A DNA stretch of 64,000 nucleotides, taken from contig CADADN010000035.1 of NCBI GenBank assembly GCA_902786665.1, positions 1 through 64,000 of the forward strand. The letters run 5' to 3'. This DNA comes from an uncultured Prevotellaceae bacterium (GTDB lineage Bacteria; Bacteroidota; Bacteroidia; Bacteroidales; Bacteroidaceae). The translations under genes and the position numbers were made by a program. Below, one piece after another: positions 44,702 through 54,260 of this stretch (its first letter is position 1; each line of letters begins with the position of its first letter). Below the pieces are notes generated by a model. It saw only the letters and a program-made list of their open reading frames with translations. It was not told where the DNA came from and ran no database searches.

Positions 44702-47700
44702 TCAACCTCTGGCAAGAGCATGCTTCTTGACAAACCTGATGATTTCTCCTATCCACAAGACAAAAGAGGTGCCCAAAATGATGATTACCCAATCCAAGAC
44801 CTTGAGCCCTCCATCAGCAACGTTGAACATTTTCTGAAGTCCTGGTATCTGAGTCATCAAAATCTGCCCGAACAAGATGACGAGCGCTATGATAACGAAC
44901 CACTTCGTATTATTCCAAGAAAGACCCTTGAAAGCGGAATCAAAAGTCATGAACGCCTTGGCGTTGAACATATTCCAGAACTGGAGCATCACAAAGACGG
45001 TGAAGAACAGTCCAAGTTCATACTCGGAGAGTCCATCATTCTTATCCCAAAGGATACGACCACAGAAGACATCCGTCAGCGTGTTGACATCAGCATGGAG
45101 GAAAAACACATATATTCCGAGTAGGATGATGGTGAAAATGATGCCAGTTCCAAGGATGCCACTCCCCATGCCCTTGAGGATGTGCTCGTTGACAGAACGC
45201 GGTTTTTCGTCCATCACCGTCTTTGAAGGGGGCAGGGAAGCCAAAGCCAAGGCTGCGAACGTATCCATGATGAGATTCACCCAAAGCATCTGGGTGACCG
45301 TCAATGGAGACTCCGTGCCAATGAACGCCCCGATGAGGACGATGAGGCAAGCCGCCACGTTGACCGTCATCTGGAAGAGGATGAACCGTTTGATGTTCTT
45401 GTAGAGCGATCGTCCCCACATCACCGCATTGGCGATGGTGCTGAACGAGTTGTCGAGGATGGTCATATCGCTTGCCTCTTTGGCAACAGCCGTGCCGTCA
45501 CCCATCGAAAGACCTACATTGGCTGTGTTCAAGGCAGGTGCATCGTTCGTACCATCCCCCGTTACGGCAACGACGTAATCAAGATCCTTCAATATCCTTA
45601 CCACGCGTTCCTTGTCGTTGGGACGTGCACGTGATATGATTTTGACCTTTGGCAAACGGGTCGACAATTCTTCATCCGCCATGGCAGCAATATCGGTGCC
45701 CAAGAGGATGTTCTCATCCGTGTCTTCCGGTTTCCAAAGGCCAAGTTGTCGGCCGATTTCCTTTGCCGTGCCCGGAGCGTCGCCAGTGACGATTTTGACT
45801 TGTATGCCGGCTTTAAGACAATCCTCTATTGCGGCATGGACATCCACACGGACAGGATCCTTGATGCCCACAATGCCCATCATGCACAAATCATCGATGT
45901 TGAGTTTGCCCTCAGAGAATAATGCATCATCAGACTCATCCAACTCCTTGCAAGCAAAGGCAAGAGTTCTATTGGCATGATTCTGATAGTCTGTCAACTT
46001 GGCATTGTATTCCTCTATTTCCTCTTTGGAAAGCCTGCACAAGCCCATGATGATGTCGGGTGCGCCCTTCACATAAACCACTCGCTTGCCTGTGACTGCA
46101 GAATCGACAACAGTCGCCATATACTTCAACTCCGTTGTGAACTGCAATCGGTCGACGACGGGGAGCGATTCCCTTATGTCAAGGTAATTCACCCCATGGT
46201 CATGCAGCCACAAGAGCAAGGCACCCTCGGTAGGGTTGCCGATGGCTTTGATTTTTTTGGATTCGGCAAAGTCAAGATTCGCTGTCGTGTTGACTGCAAT
46301 GCATTCTTTCAAGAGTGAAGACATCTTGTCGTCACCAAGCTTTTGGTTTTTCAATCCGGGGAAAGCCGTGGCGACAACCTTCATCTGGTTCTGGGTCAAA
46401 GTGCCCGTCTTATCCGAACAGATGACCGAGACGGCGCCCATCGTCTCACAGGAGTGCATGGTACGAGGAAGCGTGTTCTGGTTCATCAGTCGCTTCATGC
46501 TGAAGGCAAGACTCAGCGTCACCGCCATCGGCAAGCCTTCCGGAACGGCGACGACAATCAGCGTCACCGCAATCATGATGGAGTCGAGCGCATGCTGGAC
46601 AAGTTCAGACCAGTCGGTATCCTCAGTGGTACCGAATGCAAAATAGAGGAAGATGCCTATGATGGGCAAGACCATGAAGGCTATCACCTGTGATAGTTCG
46701 ATGCTTTCTTCATTGTCCTCGTTCTTTTTCTTGTTCATGGTGTAGGACACCAATGCGGCAATCACGAATGAACCCAAAAGACACACAGCCAAGGCAGCAA
46801 GGTTGGGAGACGGCAGCATCAAGGCATATCGCACAAGCCTTCCAAGAACGATAAGTACGGCCAATGCGTAGCTTGTCTTGGTGATGAGTTTTGCCAGTTG
46901 GTCCAACTTCTCACTCAACGGCGTAGCTTCACCATCCTGCACCTGTGCCGACTCAAACACCTTGCCACAGGCTGTAGCATCGCCCACGGCAAAGACCTTT
47001 GCAATGCAATCACCCTCCATGACATTGCATCCTTTCATGATGTGGTTGGAGGGATATGTCGCATCCTTGACGAAGTCTTCAGGATTGGTGGTCTTTGCAC
47101 ACAAGGGCTCACCAGTCAAGGAAGACTCATCCATGGTGAGGTTCATGCTTTCAAGCAACTCCGCATCGGCAGGGACTTCCTCACCGGCTTCCAGAATCAC
47201 GATGTCGCCGACGACGATATCCCTTCTCGGCACCTGGCAAACATTGTTGTTTCGGACCACCTTCACCAAGGTGTCGTCATTGACTTCGTTCAAGCTTTTG
47301 AAAGTCTTCTCGTTTTGTGTTTCCAGTATATGCGTCACGGTTGTGGCCAGAAGGACGGCGGCAGCAATTCCTATCAATTCCAGATAGGGTTCCCATCCTT
47401 CCACGCCCCCGAACGTCCCATTGTAGAATGCGATGAAACCTGAGAGTAAAAGGACAAAGAGGAGGATGGCGAAAAGGGAGTCAATATGAAAGGTTTTCTC
47501 CTTCTCATCCCATTCACCTCCAAGGTATGCCACAAGATATGTCAATGCGAACAACACCAACGTGAGGACCGGCGCAACCCAAAGCCCTTGCTGGTAGCAC
47601 CCCATGAGAGGGAAGATGATGGTGGCAAGAGTGGCAATGATGAATATGGCCAAATCGACTTTCAGCACCCAGAAATGCATGCAGTCCTTGATTTTCTGCC

Positions 47701-47845
47701 ATATTGATTCTTCCTTTGGAGGGGTCAGCACATTGACTCCATGGCGTGCACGACTTTCGAGCACCTCGGCGTCGGTCAAGCCGGAATAGTGTGGATGACG
47801 GGTTCCTTTTGAAACCTTATGATTTACATTTGTAATCTTATTCAC
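44702..47845 (-). CDS. Calcium-transporting P-type ATPase, PMCA type
   Basis: A 1047-residue P2B-type pump expected to export Ca2+ from the cytoplasm. The phosphorylated Asp478 lies in ICSDKTGTLTQNQ; the actuator has MDESSLTGEP; TM4 carries the ion-binding VAVPEGLPMAVT; the hinge is VAVTGDGTNDAPALNTANVGLSMG. About ten helices are visible, and the last one is followed by a short basic tail. There is no N-terminal metal-binding domain. A -7 box TACCTTTG (complement of 47974-47981) lies about 130 bp upstream, so the mRNA has a long leader. Confidence 0.95.
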   Translation of the reverse strand: MNKITNVNHKVSKGTRHPHYSGLTDAEVLESRARHGVNVLTPPKEESIWQKIKDCMHFWVLKVDLAIFIIATLATIIFPLMGCYQQGLWVAPVLTLVLFALTYLVAYLGGEWDEKEKTFHIDSLFAILLFVLLLSGFIAFYNGTFGGVEGWEPYLELIGIAAAVLLATTVTHILETQNEKTFKSLNEVNDDTLVKVVRNNNVCQVPRRDIVVGDIVILEAGEEVPADAELLESMNLTMDESSLTGEPLCAKTTNPEDFVKDATYPSNHIMKGCNVMEGDCIAKVFAVGDATACGKVFESAQVQDGEATPLSEKLDQLAKLITKTSYALAVLIVLGRLVRYALMLPSPNLAALAVCLLGSFVIAALVSYTMNKKKNEDNEESIELSQVIAFMVLPIIGIFLYFAFGTTEDTDWSELVQHALDSIMIAVTLIVVAVPEGLPMAVTLSLAFSMKRLMNQNTLPRTMHSCETMGAVSVICSDKTGTLTQNQMKVVATAFPGLKNQKLGDDKMSSLLKECIAVNTTANLDFAESKKIKAIGNPTEGALLLWLHDHGVNYLDIRESLPVVDRLQFTTELKYMATVVDSAVTGKRVVYVKGAPDIIMGLCRLSKEEIEEYNAKLTDYQNHANRTLAFACKELDESDDALFSEGKLNIDDLCMMGIVGIKDPVRVDVHAAIEDCLKAGIQVKIVTGDAPGTAKEIGRQLGLWKPEDTDENILLGTDIAAMADEELSTRLPKVKIISRARPNDKERVVRILKDLDYVVAVTGDGTNDAPALNTANVGLSMGDGTAVAKEASDMTILDNSFSTIANAVMWGRSLYKNIKRFILFQMTVNVAACLIVLIGAFIGTESPLTVTQMLWVNLIMDTFAALALASLPPSKTVMDEKPRSVNEHILKGMGSGILGTGIIFTIILLGIYVFFLHADVNTLTDVFCGRILWDKNDGLSEYELGLFFTVFVMLQFWNMFNAKAFMTFDSAFKGLSWNNTKWFVIIALVILFGQILMTQIPGLQKMFNVADGGLKVLDWVIIILGTSFVLWIGEIIRFVKKHALARG

Positions 47846-47973
47846 TAATACCCATTTATCTTATTTGACTCACATGCCAGATGAGCGGTTTGCCATCACT
47901 CACCGGCATGCTTTGCAGTCAACAGCGAAGCCCACGAAGGCCTACACCTGCACAACTGCCCCAAAAGTGGTTG

Positions 47974-47981
47974 CAAAGGTA
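47974..47981 (-). promoter_or_regulatory. -7 box for Ca2+-ATPase
   Basis: TACCTTTG on the minus strand, with a TTG (complement of 48000-48002) 18 bp upstream. It implies a leader of about 125 nt in which nothing structured was recognised. The region overlaps no gene. Confidence 0.5.
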
Positions 47982-48020
47982 TTCAATTATTCCAAGAAAC
48001 AAGAATTTCCAGCACTCTTT

Positions 48021-49082
48021 TCACTCGTACACCTTGATTTCCTGCTTTCCGGTGAGAGCACGGTAGACGTTGTGAGCCAAAGCCGTAAGTTCGTCCTCCC
48101 CAGGATAAACAAAGACGGGAGCGAGGTATTGCAGACGTCGGGTCAGTTCGCCACTTACATAACTGCTTTGCGACATGGCACCAGTGAGCAGCACGGCATC
48201 CACGTGACCGCAGGTGACAGGGGCGAGAGAGCCGAGGTATCTTGCCACACTGTATAGCATGGCGTCGAGTATCAGTTTGGCATGCTCGTCACCCTCCTTG
48301 ATGCGTTTCTCCACGATTCTGACATCATTGGTGCCCAGGTGAGCAGTCAGTCCGCTATGCCCATTGACCTTGCGGAGCATCTCCTTCTCCGTATATTTTC
48401 CACTATAGCAAAGTTGTATGAGCTGTACGGATGGCAGCGTACCCGCCCTGGATGGACTGAATGGCCCGTCGCCGCTGAGGGCGTCGCTGCATGCGATGGC
48501 CCTTCCATGGTGGTGCATGGCAAATGATATGCCGCTTCCAAGGTGACACACGATAAGGTCTTGCTCTTCGTATTTCACCCCGTGCTCCAAGCAATATCTT
48601 TTTGCAATCTCCCTTTGGTTGAGGGCGTGCCAGATGGTTTGGTGTGGCATTTCGGGCAGTCCGCTGATTCTTGCGACATCCTCCAGTTCGTCCACCACGC
48701 CAGGATCCACCGTGAAGGCGCGGCATCCAGGAATTTCCTTTGCGATGCTGAGTGCGATAAGCGAGCCGAGGTTGCACGCATGGTGCAGACGTGGGTGCAT
48801 GGTGTCCTCTATCACCTTCTCGTTGAGTTCATAGACCCCGCTCTCAATGGGCTTCACTAGTCCTCCTCTTCCCACTACGACATCGAAGTCCATGCCGAAG
48901 CCCTGACGCTGCAGTTCCTCGACCAATTTCTCCTTTCGATAGTCGAACTCATCCATGATGAAGGGATAACGGCACAATTCCTCATAAGGATGGTTGATGC
49001 AGGCATGCATCACTATTTCTTCATCGATAAAAACTCCCACCTTGGTGGAAATCATTCCAGGGTTGATAGCCAGTATTTTCAT
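48021..49082 (-). CDS. buk: Butyrate kinase
   Basis: A 353-residue acetokinase-family enzyme converting butyryl phosphate and ADP to butyrate and ATP, or the reverse. Visible family parts are VVGRGGLVKPIESGVY, HPRLHHACNLG, VDPGVVDEL, CHLGSGISFAMHHHGRAIACSDALSGDGPFSPSRAG, HLGTNDVR and LTGAMSQS. The N-terminal phosphate motif, normally NPGSTSTK, reads NPGMISTK (Met10, Ile11), which may alter activity. Its usual partner, phosphate butyryltransferase, is not adjacent. Promoter at 49142-49173. Confidence 0.92.
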   Translation of the reverse strand: MKILAINPGMISTKVGVFIDEEIVMHACINHPYEELCRYPFIMDEFDYRKEKLVEELQRQGFGMDFDVVVGRGGLVKPIESGVYELNEKVIEDTMHPRLHHACNLGSLIALSIAKEIPGCRAFTVDPGVVDELEDVARISGLPEMPHQTIWHALNQREIAKRYCLEHGVKYEEQDLIVCHLGSGISFAMHHHGRAIACSDALSGDGPFSPSRAGTLPSVQLIQLCYSGKYTEKEMLRKVNGHSGLTAHLGTNDVRIVEKRIKEGDEHAKLILDAMLYSVARYLGSLAPVTCGHVDAVLLTGAMSQSSYVSGELTRRLQYLAPVFVYPGEDELTALAHNVYRALTGKQEIKVYE

Positions 49083-49141
49083 AATAGTAAATGCTTAGGC
49101 AAACAAAATGCTGTGTTTTTAGTATGATTGTATATTTACCG

Positions 49142-49173
49142 CAAAAATATGAAAAAAGGATGAAAGTTGCAAA
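49142..49173 (-). promoter_or_regulatory. Promoter for butyrate kinase
   Basis: On the minus strand TTTG (complement of 49170-49173), a 20-bp spacer and TATTTTTG (complement of 49142-49149), about 60 bp before the start codon. It shows that buk need not depend on xseA read-through. Confidence 0.8.
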
Positions 49174-49268
49174 TGATTCGCTCAAAAAAAAAGCTTAAAG
49201 GCCTATTCAGCCCAAATTCCGCCGTTTTTTCAACCTTTTTCCATCCTTTCTTCACGTTCTGATGCCCC

Positions 49269-50558
49269 TTATGGCACCACCACTGAAGTTGTTTTGCCGT
49301 CCTTCAACCGTGTCTCGATGCTGTCGCCCGCCTTCAATTCCTTAACGCTGCGTACGGCCTTTCCGTTTCGGAGGGTGATGCTGTATCCCCTCTCCAATAT
49401 TCTCTTGGGGTCCACAGCATCCAACCGCTGTCCCAGCAGTTGCAGGCGATGTCGTTCGTTGGAAAGAATGATAGCCACGGCGTTGGTCGCCCTGCTTTCC
49501 AACCTCTCCACATCCGCTTTTCCGCGCTGCGCCCTCATCCTCACGACGTTCTCCATACGACTCTGCCAAGCATCAAGTTTTCCCGTCTGCCTCGCCTTGA
49601 CCAATGCGAAGAGCGTGGGTATGCGCACGGAAAGGTGTTTGAGCCGCATCTGTTCTTGTTGCATCCGCCCCTCCACCACGTTCAAGATACGCGTCTCTGC
49701 TTGTTCGATGCGCAGGCCCACATTGTGAAGCCTATCGATGAGGAAGGCAGCGGCAGCGGTGGGAGTCATCACCCTGGTGTGCGAGACCATGTCGAGCACG
49801 CTCTCGTCGCGGTCGTGACCGATGGCCGTGATGACGGGCAGAGGGAAGTTGACCACGTTGCAGGCAAGGTCGTAGGTGTCGAATCCTGAAAGGTCGCTTG
49901 TCGCCCCACCTCCCCTTGTGATGACCACGCAGTCGAATTCATCCTCTCGCATGTTCACTTGGTTGAGTGCGGCGATGATGCTCCTTTCCACCCCTTCCCC
50001 TTGCATGATGGCAGTAAACAGCGTGGTATGGAACTTATATCCGAACTCGTTGTCTTCAAGGTGGTTGCAGAAGTCTCCATATCCTGCAGCCGTAGCACTT
50101 GAGATGACAGCGATACGCTGAGTGAACATAGGCAAAGCCAGTGAGCGATTGGCATCAAACATGCCCTCCTCCTTCAACCGTTTGATGATCTTCTGCCTTT
50201 TGAGGAGCATGTTTCCGAGTGTGAACGAGGGGTCTATGTCGCTCACGATCCACGAGAAGCCATAGTTCTCATGGAATTGCGGCGACACCTTGAGCAGCAC
50301 CTTCATTCCCACGGCGAGTTGTTTTCCTGCCACCCTGAGGAAATGCGCCTTCACCAAATACCAGGTGTTTCGCCAGCATCTTGCCGAAGCCTTTGCCACA
50401 GGTGTGTTTCCCACCTCGTCTTTTTCTATGAGCTCGAGATAGCAATGCCCCCCTCTTTCATTCAGGCTTGCAATCTCCGCCTCCACCCAATAGGATTTGT
50501 GACCCATGCAAGTCTCAATGAGGTCACGCACCAAGCCGTTCAACTCAAGGAGAGTCAT
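49269..50558 (-). CDS. xseA: Exodeoxyribonuclease VII large subunit
   Basis: A 429-residue catalytic subunit of exonuclease VII, which degrades single-stranded DNA. It has an N-terminal OB fold (about 1-100, SYWVEAEIASLNERGGHCYLEL), the central nuclease domain with AVISSATAAGYGDF and the GGGATSDLSGFD and AIGHDRDESVLDMVSH motifs, a coiled coil, and the C-terminal ILERGYSITLRNGKAV segment. The small subunit gene xseB is not next to it. The frame continues upstream through a 9-bp repeat, but the Met at 50558 (or 50582) fits the family start. Confidence 0.93.
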   Translation of the reverse strand: MTLLELNGLVRDLIETCMGHKSYWVEAEIASLNERGGHCYLELIEKDEVGNTPVAKASARCWRNTWYLVKAHFLRVAGKQLAVGMKVLLKVSPQFHENYGFSWIVSDIDPSFTLGNMLLKRQKIIKRLKEEGMFDANRSLALPMFTQRIAVISSATAAGYGDFCNHLEDNEFGYKFHTTLFTAIMQGEGVERSIIAALNQVNMREDEFDCVVITRGGGATSDLSGFDTYDLACNVVNFPLPVITAIGHDRDESVLDMVSHTRVMTPTAAAAFLIDRLHNVGLRIEQAETRILNVVEGRMQQEQMRLKHLSVRIPTLFALVKARQTGKLDAWQSRMENVVRMRAQRGKADVERLESRATNAVAIILSNERHRLQLLGQRLDAVDPKRILERGYSITLRNGKAVRSVKELKAGDSIETRLKDGKTTSVVVP

Positions 50559-50599
50559 TTTCTTCCCCTCAATCTTGCCCATCGTCCAAAGTCTATTGT

Positions 50600-50686
50600 C
50601 TTTAGGGGATTCAAGGGCCTTAAGGTCTTTAAGGTATTTAAGGTCTTTAAGGTCTTTAAAGTCCTTAGGGTCCCTGAAGCCCAAAG
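50600..50686. repeat. 9-bp tandem array upstream of xseA
   Basis: About nine units in 9-bp register, with core GGTCTTTAA (for example at 624-632, 642-650 and 651-659 of this kilobase). The array begins three bases past the stop codon of the S8 protease gene and lies in the leader of xseA. On the minus strand it is an open frame reading a LysAspLeu-like repeat, which is not thought to be translated. Confidence 0.9.
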
Positions 50687-50688
50687 TT

Positions 50689-52098
50689 TCATTGTCCCTT
50701 CAAGATATGGTATGCCTTCATGAAGTCGGGAATGCCATATCCAAACACATTGTTCGGGGTTTCAAAATTGTCGCCGCTCCGTCTCACGGCATCCATCACC
50801 TCGTGTGCGGTCTTATCTGGAGCCGACTGCCAGAGGCTCGCCACCATTCCTGCTGTGATGGGGCAAGCGAACGACGTGCCCATGTCGCTATTGGCTGTTC
50901 CTCGTCCACCGATTGTGGCAGCGGCACTTCCCAACGCCATCACATCAGGCTTCACCCTTCCGTCGTCAGAAGGCCCGACAGAGGAGAAATTGGCATTGAT
51001 TCTTTTCCTTGTCACCGCCCCTACTGCGAGGATGTCGCGTGCATCAGCCGGGAAACCAATCTTCTTCCAGGAATCATTACCTTCGTTTCCTGCACTGTTG
51101 ACATGTATGATGCCTTTCGAAGACAAGCGTGAAGAGGTGCGGGAGATGAGCGAGTGGTTTCCGTCAAGCTCATAATATTTATGGTCGAGCGCATGGTCGT
51201 CAAAGTCTTGATAGCCAAGTGAGCTACTGATGATGTCCACGCCCAGGGAGTCGGCATATTCGGCCGCGGCAGCCCAATAATCCTCCTCAGCAGGAAACTC
51301 CGTGTAGTTGTCCTCTGTCCTGAAGAGCCAGTAATCGGCATCGGGAGCCGTCCCCACGAAAGCCCCCTTCACATCCAAGGCCATGGTGGAGAGCACACGA
51401 GTGCCATGGTCGCCCTCAATGCATATGTTCTGGGACTTGAATGCTACGAAATCCTTCTTCCCCAAGATATGGACGTTTTTAAAAGCCGGGATGGAATCCA
51501 CATTCATGAACCCTCCGTCAAACACAGCAATGGTGATGCCTTTTCCTCTGAAACCCATTTTGTGCAGTTCACGTCCGTTCATCAAGTCGATATTGACGGC
51601 CGCCCTTCCATATTCATCCTCTCCGTCTTTATAGGGGTCCAATTCTTTCCGGTAAAAAACCCTTGTCGAAGGTGAAATGGAATCAGGAGAGGTGTAGATA
51701 TGGTCCATCTTTTCCACGAACGGCTTTTCCATCAGCGGAAGGACATCAGCCATGTCGTGCACCTTCACCAGCACGGTGTTGTTCCATTTGCTCATACAAA
51801 CGATTTCCACCTTTGGTGTCACTGAAATCTCCTTGAGGTAAGCGGGCGGGATGGGAAGGTCGGTGGAGTCGACAGGCAGTCCTTGCCGCTTTCTCCTCTG
51901 GACCGACTTTTCTGACAGGAATTCCAAAGGCTTTGAAATGGAATATGGCGTCCCTTGCTTGTCGGTGAGTGTCACGCGAAAGAGATAAGTCTTCCCACCG
52001 GGAAAAGGAGGATAAACGTTGCCATCCGCATAGGCGAAGGCTGAGCCGATGGCCACGAACGCCATCAGCATGAGAGCACGTAATGATTTGTATGACAT
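50689..52098 (-). CDS. Secreted S8-family (subtilisin-like) protease
   Basis: A 469-residue exported serine protease. The signal peptide (1-24) is followed by a propeptide-like region and the catalytic domain with Asp194 (AVFDGGF), His231 (GDHGTRV) and Ser409 (MGTSFACP), plus the oxyanion Asn in NSAGNEGND. It ends shortly after the domain, with no visible T9SS tail, unlike the C10 protease. The open frame extends far upstream, but Met 52098 opens the signal peptide. Confidence 0.93.
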   Translation of the reverse strand: MSYKSLRALMLMAFVAIGSAFAYADGNVYPPFPGGKTYLFRVTLTDKQGTPYSISKPLEFLSEKSVQRRKRQGLPVDSTDLPIPPAYLKEISVTPKVEIVCMSKWNNTVLVKVHDMADVLPLMEKPFVEKMDHIYTSPDSISPSTRVFYRKELDPYKDGEDEYGRAAVNIDLMNGRELHKMGFRGKGITIAVFDGGFMNVDSIPAFKNVHILGKKDFVAFKSQNICIEGDHGTRVLSTMALDVKGAFVGTAPDADYWLFRTEDNYTEFPAEEDYWAAAAEYADSLGVDIISSSLGYQDFDDHALDHKYYELDGNHSLISRTSSRLSSKGIIHVNSAGNEGNDSWKKIGFPADARDILAVGAVTRKRINANFSSVGPSDDGRVKPDVMALGSAAATIGGRGTANSDMGTSFACPITAGMVASLWQSAPDKTAHEVMDAVRRSGDNFETPNNVFGYGIPDFMKAYHILKGQ

Positions 52099-52140
52099 TT
52101 TTATAATTTTACATTTTTCAATCTTTATGAATATCGCATA

Positions 52141-52231
52141 CAAAATTAGGTGTTTTTTCCAACATAGCCACGATAAAAAGCAAAAAAAATGCGAGAAAGG
52201 GCAGTAAAATGGGAAAATATGCTTAATTTTG
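52141..52231. promoter_or_regulatory. Divergent promoter region, S8 protease and MATE
   Basis: TAATTTTG occurs on the minus strand (complement of 52141-52148) for the protease and on the plus strand at 52224-52231 for the MATE gene. The -33 elements are weak for both. Confidence 0.5.
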
Positions 52232-52258
52232 CAATTTGTAACCAAGAGAGAATCCCTT

Positions 52259-53623
52259 ATGGACAACAAACAAGCCACGTTGGAACTTGGAACCAAACCC
52301 GTAGGCAAACTGCTGATGCAGTATGCCCTGCCAGCAATCGTGGCCATGACAGCCTCGTCATTATATAATATGGTGGACAGCATCTTCATCGGCCAAGGTG
52401 TCGGTGCGCTGGCCATTTCCGGCCTGGCCGTCACCTTTCCATTCATGAATCTCTCCGCGGCCTTTGGGGCTGCCGTAGGTGTGGGAGCCTCCACCATGAT
52501 ATCCGTGCGCCTTGGACAGAAGGACTACCCGACGGCATTGAACATTTTCGGCAACTGCGTGAGCCTGAACGTCATCATCGGCGTGGTGTTCGCCATTCTC
52601 ACGCTACCTTTCCTCGACCCCATCCTCACCTTCTTCGGAGCCAGCGACCAGACCCTTCCATACGCCCGCGAGTATATGGAAATCATCCTTTATGGCAACG
52701 TGATCACCCATATGTATTTGGGTCAGAACGCCGTGCTGAGGTCTGCAAGCAAGCCCCGCCAGGCGATGTATGCCACCATCTTCACCGTGGTGCTCAATAC
52801 CCTGCTCGACCCCCTCTTCATCTATGTCTTCGGCATGGGCATACGTGGGGCGGCCATTGCCACCATCCTCGCACAATTCCTTGCGCTCTGTTGGCAGTTC
52901 CGACTGTTCTCCAACAAATCGGAAATCATCCATCTAGAGCGCGGCATCTACCGTCTGAAGAGCAATATCATAAAGAACATCGTGGGCATCGGCATGTCGC
53001 CCTTCCTCATGCACGCCACCTCCTGCCTGATTGTCATCGTGTTCAACAAGAGCCTTTATGCCTACGGCGGCGACCTTGCCGTGGGTGCCTACGGCATCGT
53101 CAACCGCATCTCCTTCCTTTTCTTCATGGTGATTTTCGGATTGAACCAAGGCATGCAACCCATTGCCGGTTACAACTATGGTGCCATGCATTACGACCGC
53201 ATGCTGAAGGTATATCGCTATGCCATCGTCTGTGCCACCATCGTAGCCACCGCAGGATGGGCGGTGAGCGAGTTCCTGCCGTACTATTGCGCACGCTTGT
53301 TCACCACTGACGACAACCTTATCCGACTGGCAGAACGCGGCCTGATACTGGCCAACGCCGCCATTCCCATCGTGGGTTACCAGATTGTCACCACCAATTT
53401 CTTCCAGAGCATCGGCAAGGCGAAGGTGAGCATATTCCTCTCCCTCTCGCGACAGTTGCTCTTCCTACTTCCCCTGATGTTGGTTCTCCCCCGCTTCCTC
53501 CAACTCGACGGCGTATGGCTCTCGTTCGCCTTCTCAGACGCCATCTCAGCCGTGGTGACCTTCTTCGTCATGTGGAAACTATTGCGCCAATTCAAGAAAC
53601 CAGAACAACCTTCAAATGGATAA
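52259..53623 (+). CDS. MATE-family efflux transporter
   Basis: A 454-residue, 12-helix transporter of the MATE family (DinF/NorM-like), probably drug or metabolite export driven by Na+ or H+. LGTKPVGKLLMQYALPAIVAMTASSLYNMVDSIFIG is the typical N-terminal half, and FGLNQGMQPIAGYNYGA is the second-half counterpart. ATG 52259 was chosen over the upstream alternative inside the -7 box. Its end overlaps the next gene by 8 bp, making it the first gene of a five-gene cluster. Confidence 0.92.
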   Translation: MDNKQATLELGTKPVGKLLMQYALPAIVAMTASSLYNMVDSIFIGQGVGALAISGLAVTFPFMNLSAAFGAAVGVGASTMISVRLGQKDYPTALNIFGNCVSLNVIIGVVFAILTLPFLDPILTFFGASDQTLPYAREYMEIILYGNVITHMYLGQNAVLRSASKPRQAMYATIFTVVLNTLLDPLFIYVFGMGIRGAAIATILAQFLALCWQFRLFSNKSEIIHLERGIYRLKSNIIKNIVGIGMSPFLMHATSCLIVIVFNKSLYAYGGDLAVGAYGIVNRISFLFFMVIFGLNQGMQPIAGYNYGAMHYDRMLKVYRYAIVCATIVATAGWAVSEFLPYYCARLFTTDDNLIRLAERGLILANAAIPIVGYQIVTTNFFQSIGKAKVSIFLSLSRQLLFLLPLMLVLPRFLQLDGVWLSFAFSDAISAVVTFFVMWKLLRQFKKPEQPSNG

Positions 53624-54260
53624 GCAGCATATCATCATCAGCGTGGGCCGGCAATTAGGCTCCGGAGGCCGTGTCATTGCGCAACAACTCGCCAAGGAGT
53701 TCGACTGCCAATTCTACGACAGGGAACTGCTCAACCTTGCCGCCAAGGAGAGTGGTTTCAGCGAGCAGTTCTTTGAGCAACACGACGAGCATAAACAGTT
53801 TTTCAAATCGCTCTTCCACCTCCACGCTCAGCATATGAGCGACAACAATTTCTACACCAACAAGTTCTCGCAGGAAAGCCTGTTCCAATTCCAAGCCCAG
53901 GCCATCCTGAAGGCCGCCTCTGAAGGCAATTGCGTGTTTGTGGGTCGCTGTGCAGACTACATTCTCCGCGACATGCGTGAGGCCGTGAGCATCTTCATCA
54001 CCGCCGACCTGGACTACCGTGTCGCCCAAGTGGCCGCCCGCCATGGCTGCGACAAGGATGCCGCACTGAAAATCATCCACACCAAAGAGAGCAACCGTGC
54101 CTCTTACTACAACTACTATACAGGAAAGAAATGGGGCGACAGCCAGTCCTACGACCTGTGCATCAATTCCACGCTGCTCGGCCTGGAAGGCACCACCCGC
54201 CTCATCGCCCTGTTCATCAAGGAACGGATGGCCATGTCAAGGAAGGAGATTGAAGGATGA
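53616..54260 (+). CDS. Cytidylate-kinase-like protein
   Basis: A 214-residue P-loop protein of the Cytidylate_kin2 type. The loop GRQLGSGGRVIAQQLA is near residues 11-26, followed by FYDRELLNLAA, and a late NCVFVGRCADYIL with a lid-like RVAQVAARHGCDKDAA. It is not the housekeeping Cmk; the substrate is unknown. It overlaps the MATE gene by 8 bp and the next gene by 4 bp (ATGA), so translation is coupled. Confidence 0.88.
   Translation: MDKQHIIISVGRQLGSGGRVIAQQLAKEFDCQFYDRELLNLAAKESGFSEQFFEQHDEHKQFFKSLFHLHAQHMSDNNFYTNKFSQESLFQFQAQAILKAASEGNCVFVGRCADYILRDMREAVSIFITADLDYRVAQVAARHGCDKDAALKIIHTKESNRASYYNYYTGKKWGDSQSYDLCINSTLLGLEGTTRLIALFIKERMAMSRKEIEG

Noticed and set aside
44552-45124. 190-codon plus-strand frame
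   Set aside because: It overlaps the 3' end of the Ca2+-ATPase on the opposite strand and starts in the inverted-repeat element.
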